From an uncultured Collinsella sp. (lineage in GTDB: Bacteria; Actinomycetota; Coriobacteriia; Coriobacteriales; Coriobacteriaceae), in assembly GCA_934658705.1 (NCBI GenBank), contig CAKUHP010000001.1, positions 1-64,000 on the forward strand: a DNA stretch of 64,000 nt, given 5' to 3'. How positions within the stretch are numbered: position 1 is the stretch's first letter; every line of letters starts with the position of its first letter. Under the pieces are notes generated by a model, which had not been told where the DNA came from, did no database searches, and saw only the letters and a program-made list of their open reading frames with translations. Positions 36,001 through 44,543 of the stretch are shown here, piece after piece. A program made the position numbers and the translations under genes.

Positions 36001-36852
36001 GAGAACATCATCGACGCCGCGGTGAAGCGCCAGAAGGACCGTGCGAGCGGCCAGACCTCGTTCTTCGACATGTTTGGCGACGTTGAGGGCTCGGGCTTTG
36101 AGGTCAGCGTGCCCGATCCGGACGGCCAGGAATGGGACCGCCACCTTAAGCTGAGCCAGGAGAAGGAGGTTCTGGGCATCTATGTCTCGGACCACCCGCT
36201 GCGCCCGTTTGAGTATGCGCTCAGCAAAGCGCGCGACTTCTCGTTCTCGCAGATCGATACCGGCTACGAGGTCCAAAACCCCACGGGCGGCACCATCAAC
36301 CAGGAGATTCCCGAGGGCAAGGCGCTGTGGTGGGCCGGCATGGTCTCGAGTGTGTCCAAGCGCGTGACCAAAAACGGCGACCCCATGGGTATTGTGCAGC
36401 TCGAGGACATGGAAGGCGAGGCAACCGTTGTCGTGTTCCCCAAGACCTATAAAGAGGCCGAGGGGTATCTGTACGGCGAGGTTGATCCCGAGACCGGCGC
36501 GCAGCTGTCCGACGCCTTTGTGCGCATTAAGGGCAAGCTCGAGCGCTCGGACCGCGGCGACCAGATCATCGCGCAGGAGATCGTGCCACTGGAGCTCAAC
36601 GAGGAGAACAACAAGCCCAAGGTCTTTGAGGTCATGGTACCCAACAGCCGCTTTAGCCAGGGCAACATGGCGCGCCTGGCCACGGTGCTCACCACCAACC
36701 CGGGCGGCGACCGCGTGGAGATCTTCATTGAGCAGGTGGACGGGCGCGTGCTGCGCGCCGAGGTGCCTGCCAAGGTCAACGCGCGCTCGATTCCGCTGCT
36801 GGCCGAGGCCAAGGCCATCGTGGGTAACCAGGGTCGCGTGACGGTGATTTAG
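33049..36852 (+). CDS. dnaE: DNA polymerase III alpha subunit
   Basis: This 1267-residue replicative polymerase catalytic subunit starts with a PHP domain (HLHNHTVFSMLDG, AITDHGYM). The palm follows with GPGRGSAAGAIVAY and the catalytic aspartates in PDIDMDFDDERR (near 468-470), then the fingers, tandem helix-hairpin-helix region, OB fold (WWAGMVSSV) and C-terminal domain. Around residues 775-800 the usual LLRRAMGKKK-like motif reads SRIRKPVAKKKIKLL, a lineage-specific variant. A weak site (GGAG) precedes ATG 33049. It is slightly longer than most actinobacterial DnaE1. It is flanked by hairpin repeats on both sides. Confidence 0.96.
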   Translation: MAFVHLHNHTVFSMLDGATRIQDMVNRAVELGMPAVAITDHGYMYGVPDLALACDAVNHNTPEYKTWSHDKAFLEKDRRDELVEPDPEANPREHAQYVKDMAMWDEKGNIDELKPPLVIKPIFGCEVYFTPDETLARDHKPELYHMILLAKDQEGYVNLMQTVSEAAVQGFYYKPRVTLDNLRRHAKGMICTSACIAGIIPKYIDRGDMEGAIKWAETFRDTFEPGDFYIEIQEHGITTDNGLTDEQMDRTLIDIAKQVGVKVIATNDFHYLRREDAPVQDVIMCIGMNAKVDDPNRMRMTGSEFYMKTEEEMRAMFPYCPEACDNTLEIADKCYVELDWDSIILPRFPLLDPGETHESQFRRECEKGLRQHYGDDWATREIGGVNIKERFEYEYKVICDKGFAAYFLIVAEYVQWAKDNGIGVGPGRGSAAGAIVAYAMNITAFDPLENGLMFERFLSPQRTEMPDIDMDFDDERRLEVVEHVRQLYGPEKVTHVITYSTIKAKQAINDAARVLDYPVYMGQRLSKMVSSDPKVKLKQVLDKQPGKEDLFNPDFAEAYKKDDDARRIIDTALSIEGLTRGEGVHACAVLICRDPVNEHVPTKLDTKGGVEITQYEGHTVADMGLLKMDFLGLRTLTVISKAKANIKKNFGIDIKEEEIPFDDPEIFKLMGSGHTAGVFQVESAGMTATIKNMKPTEYKHVVALIALYRPGPLGAGMVSSYINRMNGKEPAVSYDDRLDDILGETYGTMVYQEQVMLISVEMCGFSKGESDSRIRKPVAKKKIKLLTSTVLHWEDGSDETTYDHWMNGAIKNNYTREVAQKIWDDVLEFASYAFNKSHSAGYAILVMQTAWLKAHYPHEYMAAVLTSYTGKTDKIVHYVSACRHDGIPVLSPDVNESGTEFTATKEGVRFGLAGIRGVGTGVAQAIIAEREAGGPFKTLHDFVERVDSSQANRRVIESLIKAGAFDSTGYPRRQMMHFVDKNNPENIIDAAVKRQKDRASGQTSFFDMFGDVEGSGFEVSVPDPDGQEWDRHLKLSQEKEVLGIYVSDHPLRPFEYALSKARDFSFSQIDTGYEVQNPTGGTINQEIPEGKALWWAGMVSSVSKRVTKNGDPMGIVQLEDMEGEATVVVFPKTYKEAEGYLYGEVDPETGAQLSDAFVRIKGKLERSDRGDQIIAQEIVPLELNEENNKPKVFEVMVPNSRFSQGNMARLATVLTTNPGGDRVEIFIEQVDGRVLRAEVPAKVNARSIPLLAEAKAIVGNQGRVTVI

Positions 36853-36867
36853 CGGCGCCTTTGCTGG

Positions 36868-36995
36868 GGGTAGCTAATTTGGGACGGGGCTATTTTAGCT
36901 ACCCTTTGGCTGACGGCGGATTGGCTGGGATTTTGAATAATTCTCAACCGACATATGGGGGTAGCTAAAATAGCCCCGTCCCAAATTAGCTACCC
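36868..36995. repeat. Perfect 37-bp inverted pair of GGGACGGGGCTA hairpins
   Basis: Arm 36868-36904 and arm 36959-36995 are exact reverse complements over 37 bp, separated by 54 bp. Each arm is itself a hairpin: GGGTAGCTAA with TTAGCTACCC around TTTGGGACGGGGCTATT. They fill the gap between dnaE and the SNF2 helicase; the right arm ends 21 bp before the next start codon. Confidence 0.92.
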
Positions 36996-37016
36996 GGCGC
37001 GAGATTGGAGGAAGTG

Positions 37017-40000
37017 ATGGCACGGGGGACGTTTGTGCAGGCGCTCCGGAAAGAGGCGGCGCTCAGCGGCACCTTTATGAAGGGGCGTTCGCTCATGCTC
37101 AACGGCGCCGTGCTGTCGTTTGAGGACTCCGGCTCGCGCTTTTCCAAGAACGTGACGGTCGAGGGCACGGTGCGCGGTTCGCGCGGCGACCTGTACAAGA
37201 CGCATGTGGAACTCGATGTGGACGAGCACGAGGTTATCGACTACGACTGCGATTGCCCCGCCGCCTACCGCTACCCCGGCATGTGCAAGCACGCCATCGC
37301 CACGGCACTGGCGTATCTGGATGCGAGCGGTACCGAGCCCGTCGAGGGTCTGCGCACGCCGGTCCGCACGTTCACGGCGCCGCCCAAGCAGCCCACGCGC
37401 CCTGCGTCCGCCACGCCGGCGGTCAACCCTAACTTTCCCTTTCCGGCGCCGGTCCCCACGAGCCCGAGTCTCATGAAAGCACTCTCCGATCTTTCGGACG
37501 CACGCATGGACGAGCTGGCGGGTATGCGCCGTAAGCTCGCCGCCACCGTCGACCCCGATGCCCCCAAGGCGGTGTTGGAGCCCTCGCTGGTGCCGTACTA
37601 CAATCCGCTGTTTGCCGACCGCTTTAGTTGGGCGCTCGAGCTGCGTATCCGCTGCGGCTCGGCGTCCTACGTGGTCAAGGACATCGACGGCATGGCCGAC
37701 GCCTATGTCCGAGGCGGCACGTTCTCGTACGGCAAAAAGCTCACGTTCCTCCATGCGCCCGAGGCCTTTGATGGGGTGTCGGTGCGTCTGCTCGACCTTG
37801 TTGCGACGACGGTTGCCTATCTTTACGACATCACGAGGTCGCGCTCGGCGTCGTACGACTTTGCGCGCAGCGGCTTTGTCGCCGAGCGCCAGCTGCCGCT
37901 GTCCGAGCATGACATCGTTTACATGCTGGACTTGCTGCGTGGCCGGACCATTTCCTTTGAGCCCGCCTGGTCGCGGGGGACGACGACGCATCGTTCCTAC
38001 GAGGTGGCGGTTGAGTCGGCGCCGGAAGGGGAGGACGGGGCGCTGTCTGAACGCCCACCGTTCCTCGCCGCCAAAATCGCGCCGGCGGCTGGTGGCAGCT
38101 ACGATCTGCGCCTGCCGGCCGATGCATACTGCTTTGCCTCGGGCGATGTTGCCTATCTGGTCGACACGCACCGCGCGCGCCGTACCGACGCGGCGTTTGC
38201 TCAGCATGCCGCACCGTTTCTGTCGCGTTTGCTGCCCTGCCGCACGCCGGTCCATATCGCCGCCGAACAGGTGGGCGAGTTCTGCCGCATGGCGCTGCCC
38301 GTGCTGCGCGAATACACCGATCTCACCGCCCCCGCCGTGCTCGATACCGTGGCGCCCGAGCCGAGTTTTGCTATGGCAATCGGTGTCGACGACGGACTTG
38401 TGACCTGCAAAATCACGGTTGCCTACGGCGACTGGTCGGCGGATCTCTTTAGCCTGGGTGCTCCGGGAAGCCCCTTCGAAGACCAGCGCCCCGGCGTGCC
38501 GCCCCGCGACGTGGTAGCGGAGTTTCGCGTTATGGATACGGCTGCCATGTACTTCGATTTCCACGAGGGCGGTCTGGCGTTTGAGGAACGCGACGACGAG
38601 AGTCTGTTCTGTCTGCTCACCGAGGGTCTGTCTGCGCTGTCCGAGCTGGGCGAGGTTATGCTCAGCGACCGCCTGCGCCAGATCTCGGTGCGTCCCGCGC
38701 CCAAGCTCTCGGTGCGCGCGACCGTCAAGAGCAACCTGCTCGACGTTGAGCTGGGCGCGAGCGGGCTTTCGGCGGCAGACCTTGCCATCTATCTCGACTC
38801 GTACAAGCGCCACCAGACGTTCGCACGCCTGACCTCCGGCGACATCGTGCGTCTGGACGAGGGCGCCCGCGCCGCGTTTGGCCTTGCCGAGGACCTGGGT
38901 GTCGATGCCATCGACCTGCTCGACGGCGTGTCGCTTCCCGCATCGAGCACCCTGTTTGTCGATAGCATGCTCGCTCGCACGCCCGCGCTCGAGGCCGATC
39001 GCGATGCTGCATTCCGTCGCACCGTCGAGCGCTTGGACACACTGGGCAAGATGGACTTTACGGTGCCGGCCTCGCTCAAGGCCACGCTGCGTGGCTACCA
39101 GGTCGATGGCTACCAGTGGCTCGGTTCGCTCGAGCACCTGGGGCTCGGCGGCATCTTGGCTGACGATATGGGCTTGGGCAAAACACTGCAGATGATTGCG
39201 CATATCCTAGCGCGCGTGGAGGCGGGGGATACCAAGCCCGCACTCGTGGTATGCCCGGCATCGCTCGTGTACAACTGGACTGCCGAGCTGGAGCGCTTTG
39301 CGCCTTCGCTCGACGTGTGCGCCATCGTGGGCGCCAAGGCTCAGCGTCGCGTGCAAATTGCCGGCGTGGCCGAGCACAACGTGGTCGTGACCTCGTATGA
39401 CCTCATGCGTCGCGATATCGACGAGTATGCCGAGCAGGACTTTGCCCGTGTGGTGCTCGACGAGGCCCAGTACATTAAAAACCCGCTCACCCAGGTGTCA
39501 CGCGCCGCCAAGCGCCTGCCCGCCGGTGTGCGCTTTGCCCTGACGGGCACGCCCATCGAAAACCGCCTGTCCGAGCTCTGGAGCATCTTCGACTTTTTGA
39601 TGCCGGGCCTTTTGGGCACGCGCGAGTCGTTTGCCAAGCGCTTTGAGAGCCCGGTCGAACACGCCGAGGGCGATAGCGCCGCTCGCCTGCAGGCGCTCGT
39701 GTCGCCGTTTGTGCTGCGCCGCGTTAAGGAAGACGTGGTGGCCGACCTGCCCGAGAAGATCGAGGACACCGTCATGGCGCAGCTCACCGGCGAGCAGCGC
39801 AAGCTCTATCTGGCCAACCAGGACCGCATCGCCCAGCAGGTGCAGCATCGCGAGGCCAACGAGTTTAAGAAGGACAAGCTCAAGGTGCTCGCCGAGCTCA
39901 CCAAGCTGCGCCAGATCTGCTGCGACCCTCATCTACACTACGAGGACTACAAGGCGGGGAGCGCCAAGCTCGATGCTTGCATGGAACTCGTTCACGGAGC

Positions 40001-40481
40001 TCTCGACGGCGGACACCACATTCTGCTGTTTAGCCAGTTCACGGGCATGCTCGATATCATCGGTAAGCGCCTGGCCAAGGAGGACATCGGCTTTCTTAAG
40101 CTCACGGGCGCTTCGTCCAAGGAGAACCGCGCCAAGATGGTCGCGCAGTTCCAAGCGGGTGAGGTTCCGGTCTTTTTGATTTCGCTCAAGGCGGGCGGCG
40201 TGGGCCTTAACCTGACGGCTGCCGACGTGGTCATCCACTACGACCCGTGGTGGAACGTGGCGGCGCAAGACCAGGCGACCGACCGTGCCCACCGCATTGG
40301 CCAGCAGCACACCGTGACCGTGTACAAGCTCATCGTCAAGGACACGATTGAGGAGCGCATCATGCAGATGCAGGAATCAAAACGCGACCTGGTCAACAGC
40401 GTGCTCGGCGGCGACGGTATCTCGTCGGCGCTGTTTACCCGCGAGGATGTCCTGGCGCTGCTGGGCGGCGACGGGCGCTAG
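37017..40481 (+). CDS. SWIM zinc-finger SNF2-family helicase
   Basis: This 1154-residue protein starts with an N-terminal SWIM zinc finger (CDCPAAYRYPGMCKH near 78-95), has a long middle region, and ends with a C-terminal Swi2/Snf2 ATPase. ATPase motifs are DDMGLGKT (near 717), DEAQYIKN (near 814), LTGTPIENRLSELW, and the second lobe SLKAGGVGLNLTAAD, WWNVAAQDQATDRAHRIGQ. Bacterial proteins of this build (RapA/HepA relatives, SWIM-SNF2) translocate on DNA and are linked to transcription recycling or repair, but the exact role is unproven. ATG 37017 follows GGAGGAAG. It follows dnaE after the 36868-36995 inverted repeat. Confidence 0.92.
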   Translation: MARGTFVQALRKEAALSGTFMKGRSLMLNGAVLSFEDSGSRFSKNVTVEGTVRGSRGDLYKTHVELDVDEHEVIDYDCDCPAAYRYPGMCKHAIATALAYLDASGTEPVEGLRTPVRTFTAPPKQPTRPASATPAVNPNFPFPAPVPTSPSLMKALSDLSDARMDELAGMRRKLAATVDPDAPKAVLEPSLVPYYNPLFADRFSWALELRIRCGSASYVVKDIDGMADAYVRGGTFSYGKKLTFLHAPEAFDGVSVRLLDLVATTVAYLYDITRSRSASYDFARSGFVAERQLPLSEHDIVYMLDLLRGRTISFEPAWSRGTTTHRSYEVAVESAPEGEDGALSERPPFLAAKIAPAAGGSYDLRLPADAYCFASGDVAYLVDTHRARRTDAAFAQHAAPFLSRLLPCRTPVHIAAEQVGEFCRMALPVLREYTDLTAPAVLDTVAPEPSFAMAIGVDDGLVTCKITVAYGDWSADLFSLGAPGSPFEDQRPGVPPRDVVAEFRVMDTAAMYFDFHEGGLAFEERDDESLFCLLTEGLSALSELGEVMLSDRLRQISVRPAPKLSVRATVKSNLLDVELGASGLSAADLAIYLDSYKRHQTFARLTSGDIVRLDEGARAAFGLAEDLGVDAIDLLDGVSLPASSTLFVDSMLARTPALEADRDAAFRRTVERLDTLGKMDFTVPASLKATLRGYQVDGYQWLGSLEHLGLGGILADDMGLGKTLQMIAHILARVEAGDTKPALVVCPASLVYNWTAELERFAPSLDVCAIVGAKAQRRVQIAGVAEHNVVVTSYDLMRRDIDEYAEQDFARVVLDEAQYIKNPLTQVSRAAKRLPAGVRFALTGTPIENRLSELWSIFDFLMPGLLGTRESFAKRFESPVEHAEGDSAARLQALVSPFVLRRVKEDVVADLPEKIEDTVMAQLTGEQRKLYLANQDRIAQQVQHREANEFKKDKLKVLAELTKLRQICCDPHLHYEDYKAGSAKLDACMELVHGALDGGHHILLFSQFTGMLDIIGKRLAKEDIGFLKLTGASSKENRAKMVAQFQAGEVPVFLISLKAGGVGLNLTAADVVIHYDPWWNVAAQDQATDRAHRIGQQHTVTVYKLIVKDTIEERIMQMQESKRDLVNSVLGGDGISSALFTREDVLALLGGDGR

Positions 40482-40653
40482 CCTGCGCAGATGGCGACCG
40501 GGACTGCCGAGGTGGCTCCAGATTGCCGGCGCGCCCTGACCCCGGGCGCTCGCCTCGCTCGTTATGTGTTCATTTGCCATGCCGTGGATGGTTCGTTTGC
40601 CTTTGGGCATAAGAAGCATCGAGAACATTGGCACATCAGCAAAGGAGAACATC

Positions 40654-41016
40654 ATGGCGAAATTCTTTAAGGACCCCGACGGCAAGCTCATTGCCGCCCT
40701 TGGCGACGACGTTGCAACCCCTGCCGGCTGCACGGAGCTGACCGCGAACACCGAGGACGCGGCGCACGAGAAACACGTGCCCGTCGTCGAGAGCGAGCGC
40801 GACGGCCACGTGATTCGTGCGCGCGTGGGCTCGGTCGAGCACCCCAGCCTGCCCGAGCACTATATCGAGTGGATCGCGCTTGAGGCCGAGGGCCGTCTGG
40901 AGGTCCATTACCTCCAGCCCGGCATGAAGCCCGCGACGTTTTTTGCCGGCGGTTCCAAGACTGGCACCGTCTATGCCTATTGCAACCTGCACGGGCTGTG
41001 GTCCGCGACGTTCTAG
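40654..41016 (+). CDS. Superoxide reductase (neelaredoxin / class II desulfoferrodoxin)
   Basis: This 120-residue non-haem iron protein reduces superoxide to peroxide without making O2, as used by anaerobes. Center II ligands are present: His41 in EKHVP (with Glu39), His63 in EHP, His69 in EHYIEW, and Cys110 plus His113 in YCNLHGLW. The N-terminal segment lacks the four cysteines of the desulforedoxin center and has only Cys26, so it is the single-iron type. ATG 40654 follows AAAGGAG; longer upstream frames lack a site. A terminator follows. Its presence fits an oxygen-sensitive hydrogenase-bearing organism. Confidence 0.92.
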   Translation: MAKFFKDPDGKLIAALGDDVATPAGCTELTANTEDAAHEKHVPVVESERDGHVIRARVGSVEHPSLPEHYIEWIALEAEGRLEVHYLQPGMKPATFFAGGSKTGTVYAYCNLHGLWSATF

Positions 41017-41061
41017 GAGCGTGCCCCCGCTCGGGGTATCATAGCTAGCATATGCACATGC

Positions 41062-41096
41062 AAGCGCCGACTGCATCTTGCGGCCGGCGCTTTTAC
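41062..41096 (+). terminator. Intrinsic terminator of the superoxide reductase gene
   Basis: AAGCGCCGACTGCA and TGCGGCCGGCGCTT pair with one bulge or mismatch and one G-T, followed by TTTAC; it lies 45 bp after the stop codon. Confidence 0.8.
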
Positions 41097-41133
41097 TACG
41101 ATAACGACGGTTTACGACGGAAAGGGCTGAGCC

Positions 41134-43107
41134 ATGAAGCTCGCACTTGCACAGATCGATATGCGCCTGGGTGATATTGAGGGCATCTGCGGCCGCATCG
41201 AGGATCAGGCGCGCCTGGCCCACGAGCGCGGTGCGCGCGTGCTGTGCGTGCCGGCCCCGCTCTTTATGGGCGCCCTGCCCGGCGGCCTGGTGGGCGCTGC
41301 CGACTTTGAGCACGATATGCTCGCCGGCCTGACCGGCGTCGCTGAGCGCATCCAGGAGCTCGACATGATCTGCATCGTGCCCGCGGCGGTTTCGTTTGAG
41401 GGGCAGCCCCTGCTCGACTACATGATGCTCAAGGACGGTCGCGTGGTGCCCGCGCGCGCAAGCATTGCCCTGCAGCGCGGCGAGAACAACGACGCGCGTT
41501 GGGCGCCGCCGGTGTTCGACGTGGACGGCGTGCGTATCGCGGTGATCTTCGACCTGGACCGCGAGCTCGAGATGCTGCCGACCGGCGTCGACCTCATTGC
41601 CTATTTCCAGTTCAACGCGTTCGATATGACCAACCGCGAGACCGCCGCCGTTGCTGCCGTGCGCAGCGGAGCCTACCGCAAGATCGCATCCAAGCGCAGT
41701 GTGTGGTTTGCCTGCATGGCGCCGGTCGGCGCGTACGACGAGTCGGTGTATACCGGCGGGTCGTTTGTGCTCGATGACTGCGGCCGCGTGGTGGCCCAGG
41801 CGCCGTGTTTTGAGGAAAGCCTACTGGTTCAGGAGATTCAGCGCGGCGTGATGCTCGACGCTCTGGAGGACCATGAGCTGCCCGAGTTTCGCTCGGAGGA
41901 GTGGCTGTGGCAGGCGCTGGTGCTCGCCGTGCGCGACAACGCCCGCGCCCATGGTACGTCGCGCGCCGTGGTGGCGCTCGAGGGCGACTTGCCGTCGTCT
42001 TTGCTGGCGGCGCTTGCCGTCGACGCCCTGGGTCCGCGCAATGTGATCGGCCTGGTGCTGGGGCGCAACCGCATCTTTACGCCGGCACAGGAGGAGGCCG
42101 AGGCGGCTCGCTGTGCCGCCGTCCGTGCCATTGCCGAGCGCCTGCATATTCGCACGGTTGAGCGCGATGCGCCGGATGCGGCGCGCGTGCTTGACCGCGA
42201 CGTGTCGGCGGGCGACGCCGAGCGCCTGCGCTCGCGCACGCTGGGGCTCATGCTGGAGGATACCGCGCTCGAGCTGGGAGCGATGGCGCTGAGCCCGCTG
42301 TCCAAAACCGAGTACGCGCTGGCGGCGCCGGCGCTTTGCGGTGGTTACCAGGGCGATTACGCGCCCTTTGGCGACGTATATCTGTCGACGCTCGAGTTTG
42401 TGGCGCGCGTGCGCAATCGTACGTCTGCCGTGGTGCCGCAGGAGCTCGTGACGCTCAATGCGGTGGAGGATTGCATGGAGCGCGTGCTGGCGCAAGCGCT
42501 TTCGACGCTTAATGGTCCGGTTGACATGCTCGACCGCGCGGCGCAGCTGCTCGGTGGGCTTGAGCCGGGCGAGGTCGATGGAACGCTCGAGTCGCACGTG
42601 GACCGCAATCGTCCTTTCGACGATATCCCGATGGCTACCGGTAAACCCGAGGCATGTTCGCTACTGTTGATGCTCGTGCGCCAGGGCGAGGCCGCTCGCC
42701 GCCAACTGCCGACGGCACCGATTGTCTCGGCCCGTTCGTTTGCCGAGCGCTCCTGGCCGTATATGCTCGCGTGGTCCGATCTGGGACTTAGCGGTAAAGA
42801 GCGCATGACGGTCGACTCGCTGGCACGCGCGGAGGTACGCCGCTACGCCGACGAAGATACGAGCGAGCGCATGCGAAACGAGATGATGGGCGTGCTCGGT
42901 GAGCTGCTGGGTATTTCGCCCGAGCAGATGGAGGAGCTGCGTTCCGAGGACGGTCAGCGCCGTCTGCACGAGGGCATGAAGAAGTTTGAGGGCGAGGTCC
43001 AGGATGCCATCGATAAGATGATGGGCGGTCAGGGTGGTCCGCAAGGTGGACCGATGCCGCATCCGCCGGTGGATCCTCGTCAGTTCCCGTTTTTCAGCCA
43101 AAACTAG
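41134..43107 (+). CDS. Degenerate glutamine-dependent NAD synthetase homologue (probable pseudoenzyme)
   Basis: The 657-residue chain has the two-domain layout of glutamine-hydrolysing NadE: an N-terminal nitrilase-like domain (MKLALAQIDMRLGDIEG) and a C-terminal PP-loop synthetase domain. Key residues are missing. The ATP-binding SGGxDSS reads LEGDLPSS (282-289). The ICED segment that holds the nucleophilic Cys reads VIFDLD with Phe139. The FPEL segment with the catalytic Glu reads VPAPL. Flanking sequence remains clearly homologous (LAALAVDALG after the loop). A Gly/Pro/Gln-rich tail ends the protein. The gene is intact with good codon use, so a non-catalytic or altered function is likely. 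Confidence 0.78.
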   Translation: MKLALAQIDMRLGDIEGICGRIEDQARLAHERGARVLCVPAPLFMGALPGGLVGAADFEHDMLAGLTGVAERIQELDMICIVPAAVSFEGQPLLDYMMLKDGRVVPARASIALQRGENNDARWAPPVFDVDGVRIAVIFDLDRELEMLPTGVDLIAYFQFNAFDMTNRETAAVAAVRSGAYRKIASKRSVWFACMAPVGAYDESVYTGGSFVLDDCGRVVAQAPCFEESLLVQEIQRGVMLDALEDHELPEFRSEEWLWQALVLAVRDNARAHGTSRAVVALEGDLPSSLLAALAVDALGPRNVIGLVLGRNRIFTPAQEEAEAARCAAVRAIAERLHIRTVERDAPDAARVLDRDVSAGDAERLRSRTLGLMLEDTALELGAMALSPLSKTEYALAAPALCGGYQGDYAPFGDVYLSTLEFVARVRNRTSAVVPQELVTLNAVEDCMERVLAQALSTLNGPVDMLDRAAQLLGGLEPGEVDGTLESHVDRNRPFDDIPMATGKPEACSLLLMLVRQGEAARRQLPTAPIVSARSFAERSWPYMLAWSDLGLSGKERMTVDSLARAEVRRYADEDTSERMRNEMMGVLGELLGISPEQMEELRSEDGQRRLHEGMKKFEGEVQDAIDKMMGGQGGPQGGPMPHPPVDPRQFPFFSQN

Positions 43108-43128
43108 CTATGGGATAGGACCAAAGCT

Positions 43129-43268
43129 ACGCGGTTTTACCAAACCGCGTAACGAGTCGACGCTGCGCGAGCCCCTGCCGGGCAATCTGCCGCTCAAACC
43201 GTCGCTTGCGTACAGAAGTACGCGGCGCTCCTCTTTCGCGACACCTTGCCACGGCAGGGACTCGCTCG
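43129..43268. other. Highly structured intergenic element before ruvC
   Basis: A 9-10 bp hairpin ACGCGGTTT/AAACCGCGT (43129-43150) is followed by a long imperfect stem between about 43167-43185 (GCGAGCCCCTGCCGGGCAA) and 43246-43265 (TTGCCACGGCAGGGACTCGC). The stem encloses GTCGC/GCGAC (43201-43205, 43237-43241) and the tetraloop hairpin GCGTAC-AGAA-GTACGC (43208-43223). The branched design suggests a structured RNA or a folded mobile repeat. No Rfam family is recognised by eye, and there is no T-tract. Confidence 0.5.
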
Positions 43269-43401
43269 CTGACTTATGCTCAACCTATGGTTCAACCTTG
43301 CTTGCTATATATGGACCCCGTTGTGTTATTCTAGAACAGACGTTCGTGAATAGTGCGCGGGGCCTTGCCTTGCGCTCGGCAAAAGGCGAGGGGAGGCTGG
43401 C

Positions 43402-43923
43402 TTGGTTATCTTGGGTATCGACCCCGGTTTGGCCCATACGGGTTGGGGGATTATCGAGGAACGGCGCGGCGAGGTTCGCTGCCGTGCCTACGGTTGTATC
43501 GAGACCAGCGCGGGCAGTCCGCTCGCGGTGCGCCTGTCGCACATTGCCCGCGACCTTAAGGACGTCGTCGAGCGGTACCGCCCCGATACCGCGGCCATCG
43601 AGAGCATCTACTTTGGCGCCAACGTCCGTTCGGCCATCCCCACGGCGCATGCCCGCGGCGCCGCACTTGTGGCGCTTTCGGAGTGCGCGCTCGAGATTGG
43701 CGAGTACACGCCCATGCAAATCAAACAAGCTGTGGTGGGCACCGGTGCCGCAGATAAGCGGCAGGTCGCCTACATGGTGCGCACGCTCACACAGCTCGAC
43801 CACGACCCGCATCCCGACCATGCCGCCGATGCCCTGGCCTGCGCTATCTGTCATGTAAACCTCAGCCGCACCCGTGCCCTCACCGGTGGCGAGTTCTATC
43901 AACAGAGAGGAACCGGATACTAA
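43402..43923 (+). CDS. ruvC: Holliday junction endonuclease RuvC
   Basis: This 173-residue RNase H-fold resolvase cuts Holliday junctions located by RuvAB. The acidic active site is complete: Asp7 (GIDPG), Glu67 (AIES), Asp139 and Asp143 (HPDHAADA). The start is a TTG at 43402 behind GGGGAGG, the only start fitting the family N terminus. The stop overlaps the ruvA start (TAATG), and ruvB follows, giving a ruvCAB operon of the usual actinobacterial order. The 294-bp gap upstream contains the structured element at 43129-43268. Confidence 0.96.
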   Translation: MVILGIDPGLAHTGWGIIEERRGEVRCRAYGCIETSAGSPLAVRLSHIARDLKDVVERYRPDTAAIESIYFGANVRSAIPTAHARGAALVALSECALEIGEYTPMQIKQAVVGTGAADKRQVAYMVRTLTQLDHDPHPDHAADALACAICHVNLSRTRALTGGEFYQQRGTGY

Positions 43924-44543
43924 TGATTTCCCAGCTCCATGGAACGCTTGTCGAGGCCACGATGAGCTCGGCCGTCGTTGATGTGTCGGGCGTGGGCTTT
44001 GAGCTCGGCATCTCGGGCAGCACTGCGGCAACGTTGCCGACGCCCGGCGGTGAGGTCCGCCTCTACACGCGCATGCAGGTGCGTGAGGACGCCATGACGC
44101 TCTTCGGTTTTGCCTCCAAGGACGAGCGCACGATGTTCGACCGGCTCGTGTCTGTCTCGGGCGTTGGTCCGCGCCTGGCGCTCGCCGTGCTCTCCACCTA
44201 TACCGTGGGACAGCTGTATTCCCTGGTAATGGCCGAGGATGACAAAGGCATGGCCAAGGTGCCCGGCGTGGGCAAAAAGACGGCGCAGCGCCTGATCTTG
44301 GAACTCAAGAGCACCTTTGCCAAGGACAAGGGCTTTGTGCCGGTCGACGTGATTCCCGGACAGGTTGCGATGCCCGTGCCCGCCGCCGCTCCCTCTGCCA
44401 TCGACGATGCCCGTGCGGCACTCCTTTCCATGGGCTTTAGCCCGCAGGAGACCGATGTCGCCCTGAGCGGGTATGATGGGCAGGATATGCGTGTCGAGGA
44501 CCTGCTCGGCGCGGCGCTTAAGCGACTCGGAATGGATGCGTGA
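43923..44543 (+). CDS. ruvA: Holliday junction DNA helicase subunit RuvA
   Basis: This 206-residue protein forms tetramers that hold the four-way junction and load RuvB. It has the N-terminal OB fold ([11 protein letters not shown]), the helix-hairpin-helix pair ([33 protein letters not shown]) and a C-terminal domain (about 160-206) that contacts RuvB. The start codon overlaps the ruvC stop by one base and its own stop overlaps the ruvB start, so translation is coupled. Confidence 0.96.
   Translation: MISQLHGTLVEATMSSAVVDVSGVGFELGISGSTAATLPTPGGEVRLYTRMQVREDAMTLFGFASKDERTMFDRLVSVSGVGPRLALAVLSTYTVGQLYSLVMAEDDKGMAKVPGVGKKTAQRLILELKSTFAKDKGFVPVDVIPGQVAMPVPAAAPSAIDDARAALLSMGFSPQETDVALSGYDGQDMRVEDLLGAALKRLGMDA

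Noticed and set aside
33139-36276. Antisense open frame of over 1000 codons opposite dnaE
   Set aside because: A codon-bias shadow; dnaE motifs on the plus strand are unmistakable.
43034-43858. Alternative 274-codon frame overlapping ruvC
   Set aside because: It crosses the structured gap and reads ruvC in the wrong frame; ruvC active-site residues fix the true frame.
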